Shown here: one piece after another, positions 54,968 to 64,000 of the stretch | How the letters are laid out: every line of letters begins with the position of its first letter | How positions within the stretch are numbered: the first letter of the stretch is position 1 | Source: Mesorhizobium erdmanii USDA 3471 | GTDB lineage: Bacteria; Pseudomonadota; Alphaproteobacteria; Rhizobiales; Rhizobiaceae | DNA: 64,000 nt | Assembly: GCF_000472705.1 (NCBI RefSeq) | Contig: NZ_AXAE01000008.1 | Location: forward strand, 403,609 to 467,608 | Reading direction: 5' to 3' | Position numbers and translations under genes: made by a program | Notes under the pieces: generated by a model | Database searches by the model: none | The model's input: only the letters and a program-made list of their open reading frames with translations | Told to the model about the DNA's origin: nothing

Positions 54968-55258
54968 TTGATCCGGCATATCGTTTTCTTCAGCGCGCGG
55001 CGCAAGGAGGATGTGGAGGCAGTGCGCGCCGGGCTGCTGGCGCTCGGCAACATCCCTCATTCCAGCCTGTTCGAGGTCACTTTGAACACCAAGGTCGACC
55101 CGCTGTCGGATGAAGTTGATGTGGTCGTTTACGCTGAATTCGCAGATGATGCGGCGCTGGCAGCCTACAAGGCGCATCCGCTCTACGCGCAGACCACCAG
55201 CAAGGTCAAACCATTGCGCGAACTGCGCTATTCCGCCGACGTCATCGCCGGCAGCTGA
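54968..55258 (+). CDS. Dabb (stress-responsive alpha/beta-barrel) domain protein
   Basis: The 96-residue product starts MIRHIVFFSARRKEDVEAVR and has the dimeric alpha/beta barrel pattern with VDVVVYAEFADDAALAAYKA. It starts at TTG behind GAGGAGGCGG. Dabb proteins are small ferredoxin-like dimers; some are enzymes, most have no known role. It precedes the VOC gene by 93 bases. Confidence 0.85.
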   Translation: MIRHIVFFSARRKEDVEAVRAGLLALGNIPHSSLFEVTLNTKVDPLSDEVDVVVYAEFADDAALAAYKAHPLYAQTTSKVKPLRELRYSADVIAGS

Positions 55259-55351
55259 TCCCAGGTGCGATTCTGGATCTCGACAAGTCCTCGGTGCCGC
55301 CGACGGAAATGACCTTGAACCGGTCTTCGGAATGATGCACATCGCGCCTCG

Positions 55352-56242
55352 ATGACCCGAACAACAGCAACCGGCATTCATCCGCTCGACCATCTGGTTC
55401 TGCCGACGCGGAGCCTCGATGTGGCGCGAGCCCGGCTCATTTCGCTGGGCTTCGTCGTCGCCCCTACCGGCATCCATCCCTTTGGAACGGAAAATTGCTG
55501 CGTTTTCCTCGCTGACGGCACCTACCTGGAGCCGCTGGCGATCGGCAACCAGCAAGCTGCCCTTGACGCGGCGGCCGAGGGCAACGTCTTCGTCAAGCGC
55601 GACCGTGCCTATCGCGACAGCCGCGGCGATGAAGGATTTTCCGCGGCGGTCCTGGGGACGGACGATGCCGATGCCGACCATGCACGCTATGTCGAGGCCG
55701 GCCTGTCGGCAGGGGACACGCTGAGTTTTTCGCGCGCTTTTACCGATACGTCGGGCAAGAGCGACGTAGCCTCATTCAAACTGGCCTTCGCCTCCGCCAG
55801 CAACGCAACCGACGCGTTCCTTTTTGCCTGCCAGCGGATCAACGCGCCAAAGGTGGACCGTACGGCCTTGCAGGCCCACGCCAACGGCGCCATTGGCATT
55901 GTTGAAGTCGTGGCGGTCAGCGATCAGCCTGCCGAACAGATCAGGCTGATCTCCGTCGCGGTGAACGATCCTGCTGCCGGCGGCGAGGGGAATGCGTTTC
56001 CCCTGCCGAATGCAACGCTGAGCGTGCTCGACCCCGAATCGTTCACCGCCCGCTTTGGCATTCCGGCCGGGTCATCGACGAAACTTCGCTTCATGGCGAT
56101 CGTCTTTGCAGTCCGCAGCGCCGATGCCACGTCGAGCCTGCTTGCGGCCAATGCCATCCAGCACGATATAGCGGGCAACGAAATTGTCGTGCGGCCGGCA
56201 TCCGGACAGGGCGCGGCTTTCATCTTCCGGGAGGTCCCATGA
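55352..56242 (+). CDS. VOC-superfamily (glyoxalase-like) protein
   Basis: The 296-residue product has two VOC-like halves: HPLDHLVLPTRSLDVARARL at the N-terminus and a second with GIVEVVAVSDQPAEQIRLIS. Metal-binding candidates are His14 in LDH and Glu in TYLEPLAIG. The reaction is unknown. Its stop overlaps the kdsA start as ATGA, so it is translationally coupled to KDO8P synthase, a linkage worth noting. Confidence 0.85.
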   Translation: MTRTTATGIHPLDHLVLPTRSLDVARARLISLGFVVAPTGIHPFGTENCCVFLADGTYLEPLAIGNQQAALDAAAEGNVFVKRDRAYRDSRGDEGFSAAVLGTDDADADHARYVEAGLSAGDTLSFSRAFTDTSGKSDVASFKLAFASASNATDAFLFACQRINAPKVDRTALQAHANGAIGIVEVVAVSDQPAEQIRLISVAVNDPAAGGEGNAFPLPNATLSVLDPESFTARFGIPAGSSTKLRFMAIVFAVRSADATSSLLAANAIQHDIAGNEIVVRPASGQGAAFIFREVP

Positions 56243-57099
56243 GCAAGTCCCAAGCGTCCAATTCGATGGCGCCCAATTCGACGGTATCCGTCGGTAACGT
56301 CGTGTTCGACAACAAGGCGGCCTTGGCGTTGATCGCCGGCCCGTGCCAGTTCGAATCGCGCCAGCATGCCTTCGACATGGCCGGCGCGTTGAAGGAATTG
56401 ACCGCCAAGCTCGGCATCGGCCTCGTCTACAAGACAAGCTACGACAAGGCCAACCGCACCTCGCTGTCGGCAACGCGCGGCGCCGGCATGGACGCCGCAC
56501 TTCCGGTCTTCGACGAACTGCGCAAGGAATTTTCGCTTCCCGTTCTGACCGATGTCCACACCGAGGAGCAATGCGCGATCGTCGCGCCGCACGTCGATGT
56601 GCTGCAGATCCCGGCCTTCCTGTCGCGCCAGACCGACATGCTGGTCGCGGCCGCCAGGACGGGCAAGGTGATCAACGTCAAGAAGGGGCAGTTCCTGGCG
56701 CCCTGGGACATGAAGAATGTGGTCGCCAAGATCACCGGGTCCGGCAACGCCAATGTCTTGACCACCGAGCGCGGTGCGTCCTTCGGCTACAACACGCTGG
56801 TGTCGGATATGCGCGCTCTGCCTGTCATGGCCGAGATCGGCGCGCCGGTGATCTTCGACGCCACGCATTCGGTGCAGCAGCCGGGCGGGCAGGGCGGTTC
56901 GTCTGGTGGCGAGCGCCGTTTTGTCGAGACCTTGGCCCGGGCGGCCGTCGCCGTCGGTGTGGCCGGCGTCTTCATCGAGACCCACCAGGATCCTGACAAT
57001 TCGACCTCTTCCGATGGCCCGAACATGCTGCCGCTCAAGGATATGCCGGCGCTTCTGGAAAGGCTGATGGCATTCGACCGGATAGCGAAAGGCCACTGA
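56239..57099 (+). CDS. kdsA: 3-deoxy-D-manno-octulosonate-8-phosphate synthase
   Basis: KdsA condenses arabinose 5-phosphate and PEP to make KDO8P for lipopolysaccharide. The 286-residue product has LIAGPCQFESRQHAFDMA, SYDKANRTSLSATRGAGMDA, FLSRQTDMLVAAARTGKVIN and DATHSVQQPGGQGGSSGGER. It overlaps the preceding VOC gene by four bases. It is the usual gene upstream of eno in rhizobia, although here two small genes intervene. Confidence 0.97.
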   Translation: MSKSQASNSMAPNSTVSVGNVVFDNKAALALIAGPCQFESRQHAFDMAGALKELTAKLGIGLVYKTSYDKANRTSLSATRGAGMDAALPVFDELRKEFSLPVLTDVHTEEQCAIVAPHVDVLQIPAFLSRQTDMLVAAARTGKVINVKKGQFLAPWDMKNVVAKITGSGNANVLTTERGASFGYNTLVSDMRALPVMAEIGAPVIFDATHSVQQPGGQGGSSGGERRFVETLARAAVAVGVAGVFIETHQDPDNSTSSDGPNMLPLKDMPALLERLMAFDRIAKGH

Positions 57100-57184
57100 G
57101 CAGCCGCTATCGCGCCGGTGCTTGTGGTTGAGAGGGGCCGGTTGTACGCTTTGACGGCAAATGAGCGTTTGGCAGGAGGAAGCC

Positions 57185-57388
57185 ATGTCCGTCGCCCGCG
57201 TCACCGAAATCACCTCGTCGTCTAAGAAGAGCTTTCAGGACGCCATCGAAAAGGGAATCGCGCGCGCCTCGAAGACCCTGAAGAACGTCGAAGGCGCCTG
57301 GATTCAGGACCAGAAGATCGTCGTCGAGGACGGCAAGATCGCAGCCTATCGCGTCAACATGAAGGTTACTTTCATCCTCGCGGAATGA
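57185..57388 (+). CDS. dodecin family flavin-binding protein
   Basis: The 67-residue product starts MSVARVTEITSSSKKSFQDA and has the tryptophan (EGAWIQDQKIVVEDG) that stacks on flavin in the dodecameric shell. Dodecins sequester riboflavin and related flavins. The ATG after GGAGGAAGCC is strong; a frame eight codons longer is open. Confidence 0.92.
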   Translation: MSVARVTEITSSSKKSFQDAIEKGIARASKTLKNVEGAWIQDQKIVVEDGKIAAYRVNMKVTFILAE

Positions 57389-57471
57389 TCGGCCGCCGCC
57401 GAAAAAGTCGGGAACCTTCGCCCGCGCCCCTCATTGTCAAAGCAGAGTTCAACGACAACGAGGAGCAGATC

Positions 57472-57837
57472 ATGACAACCCAGACAGGCCACACCGAAGC
57501 CATCGCCGCTTCGCGCGTCATCGGCACGTCCGTCTACAACACCGAAGGCAAGAGCATCGGCAGTATCGAGGACATCATGCTCGACAAGACGTCGAATGGC
57601 ATCATGTTCGCGGTCATCGGCTTTGGCGGCTTTCTCGGCATCGGTGAGAAGTATCACGCCATTCCCTGGGCAAGTCTCGACTATGACGAGGACAAGGGCG
57701 GTTACGTCGTGCCCTTCTCCAAGGAGCAGCTGAAAGCCGCACCCGCCTATTCGATCAATGAGCTGGCCGGCGCGGACGGCGAAAGCGCGCGCGACGCGTC
57801 CTACGAGTATTACAAGGTCACGCCCTACTGGCATTGA
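57472..57837 (+). CDS. PRC-barrel domain protein
   Basis: The 121-residue product has the PRC-barrel core: ASRVIGTSVYNTEGKSIGSI, EDIMLDKTSNGIMFAVIGFG and GEKYHAIPWASLDYDED, then a C-terminal tyrosine-rich tail. PRC barrels bind RNA or partner proteins; rhizobial members are widely present and general-stress linked, but this one is unassigned. The ATG follows GAGGAGCAGATC. A terminator follows closely. Confidence 0.9.
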   Translation: MTTQTGHTEAIAASRVIGTSVYNTEGKSIGSIEDIMLDKTSNGIMFAVIGFGGFLGIGEKYHAIPWASLDYDEDKGGYVVPFSKEQLKAAPAYSINELAGADGESARDASYEYYKVTPYWH

Positions 57838-57850
57838 CCTGACTTCAACG

Positions 57851-57883
57851 AAAAAGGGCCTCGTTGCGACGGGGCCCTTTTTT
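57851..57883 (+). terminator. terminator after the PRC-barrel gene
   Basis: AAAAGGGCCTCG and CGGGGCCCTTTT pair around a short loop and end in a T-run. The A-rich left arm suits bidirectional action, so it may also end the small lipoprotein gene on the other strand. Confidence 0.88.
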
Positions 57884-57899
57884 GTTTCAACGCCACCGG

Positions 57900-58025
57900 C
57901 TATTCGCTGGTGCTCAATGCCGGCAAAGGCTCAAAAGCCTTCGACGGCGATTGCTTGTTGTCGCACGACGTCAAGAACGCCGCCGCGATCAGGAACAAAC
58001 TCACGATACCGCTCAACTCGGACAT
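57900..58025 (-). CDS. small lipoprotein, 41 residues
   Basis: The minus-strand frame starts ATG behind AGGAGGAG, the best ribosome binding site in the area, and codes for MSELSGIVSLFLIAAAFLTS followed by CDNKQSPSKAFEPLPALSTS and E. The hydrophobic stretch ends in LTSC, a lipobox, so the cysteine at residue 21 is probably lipidated; Asp at +2 would favour inner-membrane retention. Its tail is Pro/Ser-rich. The function is unknown. It is too short for ordinary gene finders. Confidence 0.72.
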   Translation of the reverse strand: MSELSGIVSLFLIAAAFLTSCDNKQSPSKAFEPLPALSTSE

Positions 58026-58105
58026 GGCGAAACTCCTCCTGTTTCGCCCCGCGCGACAACAGCCATAGCCTGGAATGCGCGTCCGGGTGGCATGACTTAT
58101 GATGA

Positions 58106-59500
<1,395 letters not shown>

Positions 59501-59531
59501 TCGCATGACGTCAAATTTCGGATAGTGCGCG

Positions 59532-59558
59532 AAGGGCGGGATCATTCCCGCCCTTTTT
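59532..59558 (+). terminator. intrinsic terminator after eno
   Basis: AAGGGCGGG and CCCGCCCTT pair around ATCATT and run into TTTTT. Confidence 0.93.
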
Positions 59559-59659
59559 CGTTTGGCTGAGCGCCGGGTCAGTCTCCGTAACCGTCCGTTA
59601 AGCACAATCAGGCGAAAAAGGTCCGGGCCGTTTGAGTTTGCGGCTACGGGGAATCGGTT

Positions 59660-59983
59660 ATGTGGACGCGTCAGCACAAGCAGAGAAACACCGGCCGGCT
59701 GATCATCCCCTCGCTTTGCGTGGTGTTCCTGGCCTATTTCGGCTTCCACGCCTATCATGGCGAATTCGGCATCAATTCGAAATATCAGCTGGAAGCGCAG
59801 ACGGTTGCGCTGCAGGCCCAGCTCGATGCCGTCAAGGCCCGCCGGATCGAGCTCGAACGGCGCGTTCGGCTCATGCATGACGGCACTCTGGAGAAGGACA
59901 TGCTCGACGAGCAGGCGCGCCGGGCGCTCAACCTGTCCCAACCTGATGAAATCACCATCATGTTGCCGGCCTCATCGAAATAA
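59660..59983 (+). CDS. FtsB/DivIC-family septum formation initiator
   Basis: The 107-residue product has one N-terminal membrane segment (LIIPSLCVVFLAYFGFHAYH) followed by a coiled-coil region (YQLEAQTVALQAQLDAVKAR then RIELERRVRLMHDGTLEKDM) and a short tail. This is the FtsB architecture; FtsB joins FtsL and FtsQ in the divisome. In alphaproteobacteria the gene is found between eno and pdhA, as here. Confidence 0.93.
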   Translation: MWTRQHKQRNTGRLIIPSLCVVFLAYFGFHAYHGEFGINSKYQLEAQTVALQAQLDAVKARRIELERRVRLMHDGTLEKDMLDEQARRALNLSQPDEITIMLPASSK

Positions 59984-60176
59984 CTGAGTTTCAGTTAATC
60001 ACCAATATTTTCAATGATTTTAATCGCTTAGGCGCATGCCAGCTATGCAAATTCGTCATGGCGCAACGCTGTGACGCGTGTTAGCCTTGCATAAATCGGT
60101 GGGGAGAGCTGATCTTCCCAGGGCAGACTTCATCCTGTCCTAATGTCCGCAAAGAGACGCCAACAGGGAGTGATGC

Positions 60177-61214
60177 ATGGCCACCGCAGCCAGAAAAGCG
60201 CCTGCCAAATCCAAATCCGACGGCAAATCAGGGCTTTCCGCGCCCAAGCCGGCTGAATTCACCAAGGATGAAGAACTTGCCGCCTATCGGCATATGCTGC
60301 TCATCCGCCGCTTCGAGGAAAAGGCCGGCCAACTGTACGGCATGGGTTTCATCGGCGGCTTTTGCCATCTCTATATCGGCCAGGAAGCGGTCGTCACGGG
60401 CATGAAGATGGCGCTGATCGACGGCGACCAGATGATCACCGCCTATCGCGACCACGGCCATATGCTGGCCATGGAGCTTTCGCCGCGCGGTGTGATGGCC
60501 GAATTGACCGGCCGTCGCGGCGGCCTGTCCCGGGGCAAGGGCGGCTCCATGCACATGTTCTCCAAGGAGAAGCATTTTTATGGCGGCCACGGCATTGTCG
60601 GTGCGCAAGTGTCGCTCGGCACCGGTCTCGCCTTCGCCAACCGCTATCGGGAAAACAACAACGTCTCGCTGACCTATTTCGGCGACGGAGCCGCAAACCA
60701 GGGCCAGGTCTATGAAAGCTTCAACATGGCCTCGCTATGGAAGCTGCCGGTGATCTACATCATCGAGAACAACCGCTACGCCATGGGCACCTCGGTGTCG
60801 CGCTCGTCGGCCGAAACCAATTTTTCGCATCGCGGCGCCTCGTTCAAGATTCCAGGCATCCAGGTCGACGGCATGGATGTGCGTGCGGTCAAATCCGCCG
60901 GTGATCAGGCTGCCGAATGGTGCCGTGCCGGCAACGGGCCGATCATTCTCGAAATGCAGACCTATCGCTATCGCGGTCACTCCATGTCCGACCCGGCGAA
61001 ATACCGCTCCAAGGAAGAAGTGCAGAAGATGCGCTCCGACCATGATCCGATCGAGCAGGTCAAGGCGCGGCTGATCGACAAGAAGTGGGCAAGCGAGGAC
61101 GAGCTGAAGACCATCGACAAGGAGGTTCGCGACATCGTCGCCGACGCCGCCGAATTTGCCCAGAACGATGCGGAGCCGGATCCGTCCGAGCTCTGGACCG
61201 ATATCGTATTGTAA
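60177..61214 (+). CDS. pdhA: pyruvate dehydrogenase E1 component alpha subunit
   Basis: E1 alpha binds thiamine diphosphate and decarboxylates pyruvate. The 345-residue product has LLIRRFEEKAGQLYGMGFI, the TPP motif GDGAANQGQVYESFNMA and the phosphorylation-loop-like YRYRGHSMSDPAKYRSKEE. It starts after AACAGGGAGTG. It is the first of the pdhABC group with 15-base spacing to pdhB. Confidence 0.98.
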   Translation: MATAARKAPAKSKSDGKSGLSAPKPAEFTKDEELAAYRHMLLIRRFEEKAGQLYGMGFIGGFCHLYIGQEAVVTGMKMALIDGDQMITAYRDHGHMLAMELSPRGVMAELTGRRGGLSRGKGGSMHMFSKEKHFYGGHGIVGAQVSLGTGLAFANRYRENNNVSLTYFGDGAANQGQVYESFNMASLWKLPVIYIIENNRYAMGTSVSRSSAETNFSHRGASFKIPGIQVDGMDVRAVKSAGDQAAEWCRAGNGPIILEMQTYRYRGHSMSDPAKYRSKEEVQKMRSDHDPIEQVKARLIDKKWASEDELKTIDKEVRDIVADAAEFAQNDAEPDPSELWTDIVL

Positions 61215-61229
61215 GGGAGGGCGAGGAAC

Positions 61230-62627
61230 ATGCCGATCGAAATTCTCATGCCCGCTCTCTCGCCGACCATGGAAGAGGGAAATCTTTCCAAGTGGTTGAA
61301 GAACGAGGGCGACAAGGTCGTCGCAGGCGACGTGATCGCCGAGATCGAAACCGACAAGGCGACGATGGAAGTCGAAGCCGTCGATGAAGGCACGATTGGA
61401 AAGATCCTGATCGCCGCCGGCACCGAAGGCGTCAAGGTCAACACGCCGATCGCGGTTCTGCTGCAAGACGGTGAAAGCGCCGCCGATGTCGGCAAGTCCG
61501 CTGCTCCCGCCAAGGCGGAAGTGCCGGCGAAGGCGGAGGCACCCTCCGAGGAGAAGGTGGAGGCGGCGAAGCCCGCCGCCGCCCCGGTCGCGGCCGCGCC
61601 AAAAACCGAAATCGCCGCCGATCCGGATATCCCTGCCGGCACGGAAATGGTCTCGACCACTGTGCGCGAAGCGCTACGCGATGCCATGGCCGAGGAAATG
61701 CGCCGCGACGGCGATGTCTTCGTCATGGGCGAGGAGGTCGCCGAATACCAGGGCGCCTACAAGATCACCCAAGGCCTGCTGCAGGAGTTCGGACCTCGTC
61801 GTGTCGTCGATACGCCGATCACCGAGCATGGTTTTGCCGGAGTCGGCGTCGGCGCTGCCATGGCCGGCCTGAAGCCGATCGTCGAATTCATGACCTTCAA
61901 CTTCGCCATGCAGGCGATCGACCAGATCATCAACTCGGCCGCCAAGACGCTCTATATGTCGGGCGGCCAGATGGGCGCGCCGATCGTGTTCCGCGGACCG
62001 AACGGGGCTGCCGCCCGCGTCGCCGCCCAGCACTCGCAGTGCTATGCCGCCTGGTACAGCCACATTCCGGGCCTGAAGGTGGTGATGCCGTATACGGCAG
62101 CCGACGCCAAGGGCTTGCTGAAAGCGGCGATCCGCGATCCGAACCCGATTATCTTCCTCGAGAACGAGATCCTCTACGGCCAGTCCTTCGACGTGCCGAA
62201 GCTCGATGATTTCGTGCTGCCGATCGGCAAGGCTCGTATCCACAAGCAAGGCAAGGACGTCACCATCGTCTCGTTCGGTATCGGCATGACCTATGCGGTG
62301 AAGGCGGAGGCGGAACTGCGCGGTCTGGGCATCGACGCCGAGATCATCGATCTCAGGACCATCCGCCCGCTCGACCTCGACACGATCATCGCCTCGGTCA
62401 AGAAGACCAACCGGCTGGTCGTGGTCGAAGAAGGCTTCCCGCAGAGCTCGGTCGGCGACCATATCGCCAACCAGGTTTCGCAGCGCGCCTTCGATTTCCT
62501 CGACGCGCCGGTCATCACCATTGCCGGCAAGGACGTGCCGATGCCTTATGCGGCAAACCTCGAGAAGCTGGCGCTGCCGAATGTCGGCGAGGTCATCGAG
62601 GCGGTCAAAGCCGTCGCATATCGCTGA
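61230..62627 (+). CDS. pdhB: pyruvate dehydrogenase E1 beta subunit with N-terminal lipoyl domain
   Basis: The 465-residue product is a fusion: residues 1-80 are a lipoyl domain with the lipoylated lysine K43 in [10 protein letters not shown], then an Ala/Pro/Lys-rich linker to about 135, then the E1 beta domain with [37 protein letters not shown] and [20 protein letters not shown]. The fused lipoyl domain is a known alphaproteobacterial feature. The ATG follows GGAGGGCGAGG. Confidence 0.97.
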   Translation: MPIEILMPALSPTMEEGNLSKWLKNEGDKVVAGDVIAEIETDKATMEVEAVDEGTIGKILIAAGTEGVKVNTPIAVLLQDGESAADVGKSAAPAKAEVPAKAEAPSEEKVEAAKPAAAPVAAAPKTEIAADPDIPAGTEMVSTTVREALRDAMAEEMRRDGDVFVMGEEVAEYQGAYKITQGLLQEFGPRRVVDTPITEHGFAGVGVGAAMAGLKPIVEFMTFNFAMQAIDQIINSAAKTLYMSGGQMGAPIVFRGPNGAAARVAAQHSQCYAAWYSHIPGLKVVMPYTAADAKGLLKAAIRDPNPIIFLENEILYGQSFDVPKLDDFVLPIGKARIHKQGKDVTIVSFGIGMTYAVKAEAELRGLGIDAEIIDLRTIRPLDLDTIIASVKKTNRLVVVEEGFPQSSVGDHIANQVSQRAFDFLDAPVITIAGKDVPMPYAANLEKLALPNVGEVIEAVKAVAYR

Positions 62628-62645
62628 ACCGGGCGGGAGGACAAA

Positions 62646-64000
62646 ATGCCAATCAACATCACCATGCCGGCGCTCTCCCCCACGATGGAAGAGGGCAATC
62701 TGTCGAAGTGGCTGGTCAAGGAAGGCGACAAGGTTTCGCCGGGCGATGTCATCGCCGAGATCGAGACCGACAAGGCGACGATGGAGGTCGAGGCCGTCGA
62801 TGAGGGGACGGTCGCCAAGCTCGTCGTTCCCGCCGGCACCGAAGGCGTCAAGGTCAATGCTTTGATCGCCGTGCTTGCCGCCGAGGGCGAGGATACGGGT
62901 GCTGCCGCGAAAAGCGGCGGCGGTGCTGCGCCCGCGAAGGCCGAGGCGCCGAAAGTCGAGGCTCCCAAGGCCGAGGCGCCAAAGGCCGAACCTGCTGCCG
63001 CGGCCGCTCCGAAGGCAGAGACGGCTCCGGCCGCCAATGGTCATGCTGTCGGCGAGCGCACCTTCGCTTCGCCGCTCGCACGCCGCATCGCCAAGGAAGC
63101 CGGGGTCGACGTATCTGCCGTGACCGGCACCGGCCCGCATGGCCGTGTGGTGAAAGCCGATGTCGATGCCGCGATTGCCGGCGGCGGTGCCAAGGCGGCA
63201 CCCGCGGCCAAGGCTCCTGCCGGCGCGCCGGCTGCATCCGCCCCTGCCGTGAAGGCGATGTCGGACGACCAGGTGCTGAAGCTGTTCGAGGAGGGTTCCT
63301 ACGACCTCGTCCCGCACGACAACATGCGCAAGACCATCGCGCGCCGCCTCGTCGAGGCCAAGACCACCATCCCGCATTTCTACCTGACGCTCGACTGCGA
63401 GCTCGACGCACTGCTGGCGCTGCGCACGCAGATCAATGCGGCGGCCCCGATGAGGAAGACGGATAAGGGCGACGCACCGGCCTACAAGCTGTCGGTCAAC
63501 GACATGGTGATCAAGGCGATGGCGATGGCGCTGAAGGCGGTGCCGGATGCCAATGCGTCGTGGACCGAAAGCGCCATGGTCAAGCACAAGCATGCCGATG
63601 TCGGCGTTGCCGTGTCGATCCCCGGCGGCCTGATCACGCCGATCATCCGGCATGCGGATGAAAAGACGCTGTCCACCATCTCCAACGAGATGAAGGATCT
63701 GGCGAGCCGCGCCCGCAGCCGTAAGCTGAAGCCGGAAGAATATCAGGGCGGCACTACGGCCGTCTCCAATCTCGGCATGTTCGGCATCAAGGACTTCGCC
63801 GCCGTCATCAACCCGCCGCATGCGACGATCCTGGCTGTCGGTGCGGGCGAAGAGCGGGCGGTGGTCAAGAACGGCGAGATCAAGATCGCCACCGTCATGT
63901 CGGTGACGCTGTCGACCGACCATCGCGCCGTCGACGGTGCCCTCGGCGCCGAACTGCTGGTCGCCTTCAAGCGGCTGATCGAGAACCCGATGGGCATGCT
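62646..64000 (+). CDS. pdhC: pyruvate dehydrogenase E2 (dihydrolipoamide acetyltransferase), 3' truncated
   Basis: The product begins [20 protein letters not shown] with lipoyl lysine K43 in [10 protein letters not shown], an Ala/Pro linker, an E1/E3-binding domain (ASPLARRIAKEAGVDVSAVT then GPHGRVVKADV) and the catalytic domain ending LSTDHRAVDGALGAELLVAF with the catalytic histidine. The frame is open to the window edge after about 451 residues, so only the last few residues are missing. It directly follows pdhB. Confidence 0.97.
   Translation, partial: MPINITMPALSPTMEEGNLSKWLVKEGDKVSPGDVIAEIETDKATMEVEAVDEGTVAKLVVPAGTEGVKVNALIAVLAAEGEDTGAAAKSGGGAAPAKAEAPKVEAPKAEAPKAEPAAAAAPKAETAPAANGHAVGERTFASPLARRIAKEAGVDVSAVTGTGPHGRVVKADVDAAIAGGGAKAAPAAKAPAGAPAASAPAVKAMSDDQVLKLFEEGSYDLVPHDNMRKTIARRLVEAKTTIPHFYLTLDCELDALLALRTQINAAAPMRKTDKGDAPAYKLSVNDMVIKAMAMALKAVPDANASWTESAMVKHKHADVGVAVSIPGGLITPIIRHADEKTLSTISNEMKDLASRARSRKLKPEEYQGGTTAVSNLGMFGIKDFAAVINPPHATILAVGAGEERAVVKNGEIKIATVMSVTLSTDHRAVDGALGAELLVAFKRLIENPMGM

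Noticed and set aside
61674..63923. 749-codon minus-strand frame across pdhB and pdhC
   Set aside because: It lies entirely opposite strongly conserved coding sequence, and its His/Asp/Arg-rich composition is typical of antisense shadows in GC-rich genomes.

Overview
The window is GC-rich chromosomal DNA from an alphaproteobacterium, most likely Mesorhizobium or a close relative in the Rhizobiales. The inference rests on several things: the S10/spc/alpha ribosomal gene order with secY-adk, two glutamine synthetases including the eukaryote-like GSII, a 63-codon gene divergent from glnII that matches the rhizobial translational inhibitor gstI, a mitochondrial-type ATP12 assembly chaperone, a lipoyl domain fused to pyruvate dehydrogenase E1 beta, and several families of short palindromic intergenic repeats typical of rhizobia.

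Layout. 1-11.8 kb: ribosomal protein superoperon from a truncated rpsS to rplQ, with secY, adk and rpoA. It is interrupted by small palindromic repeats at the rpsH/rplF, rplF/rplR, rplR/rpsE and rpsM/rpsK junctions and closed by a strong terminator. 11.8-19.2 kb: an orphan hypothetical protein, a Do-type periplasmic protease, the RarA clamp-loader-like ATPase, a DUF930 protein with TonB-like architecture, a membrane-anchored Asp/Asn hydroxylase-family protein, and an AT-richer island with a polytopic glycosyltransferase-like protein. 19.3-22.5 kb: an aldehyde-oxidation module made of a GAF plus Fis-type-HTH regulator without an AAA+ domain, a near-perfect palindromic operator, an acetaldehyde-type dehydrogenase and a DUF779 protein. 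22.5-27.7 kb: fluoride channel CrcB, a pseudouridine synthase, an EamA exporter, the ATP12 chaperone and an MHS-family transporter with a large insertion.

27.8-32.1 kb is a nitrogen-assimilation cluster: gstI divergent from glnII, then glnB-glnA in the opposite direction. Both glnII and glnB have canonical -24/-12 sigma-54 promoters with the GG-N10-GC spacing. A palindrome over the predicted gstI -35 box lies about 130 bp upstream of the glnII sigma-54 promoter, so one regulator (NtrC by precedent) could repress gstI and activate glnII from the same site. 32.5-50.8 kb: metabolic and housekeeping genes (NAD(P)HX repair enzyme, propionyl-CoA carboxylase beta subunit, RhlE-type helicase, cysteine synthase coupled to an AlaX editing factor, sulfurtransferase, tandem-duplicated outer-membrane barrel, alanine dehydrogenase with a divergent Lrp-type regulator, 5-formyl-THF cyclo-ligase, NDH-2). 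51-64 kb: Tat-exported CpdB-type phosphoesterase, cyclopropane fatty acid synthase, VOC protein-kdsA, dodecin, PRC-barrel protein, a 41-residue lipoprotein, then eno, an FtsB-like gene and pdhA-pdhB-pdhC, the last truncated by the window end.

No rRNA, tRNA, CRISPR array, insertion sequence or prophage was seen. No wholly new multi-gene system is evident. The most rewarding targets are the gstI/glnII switch, the regulator/palindrome/ALDH/DUF779 module, the tandem outer-membrane barrel, the short lipoprotein, and the palindromic repeats inside the ribosomal operons.
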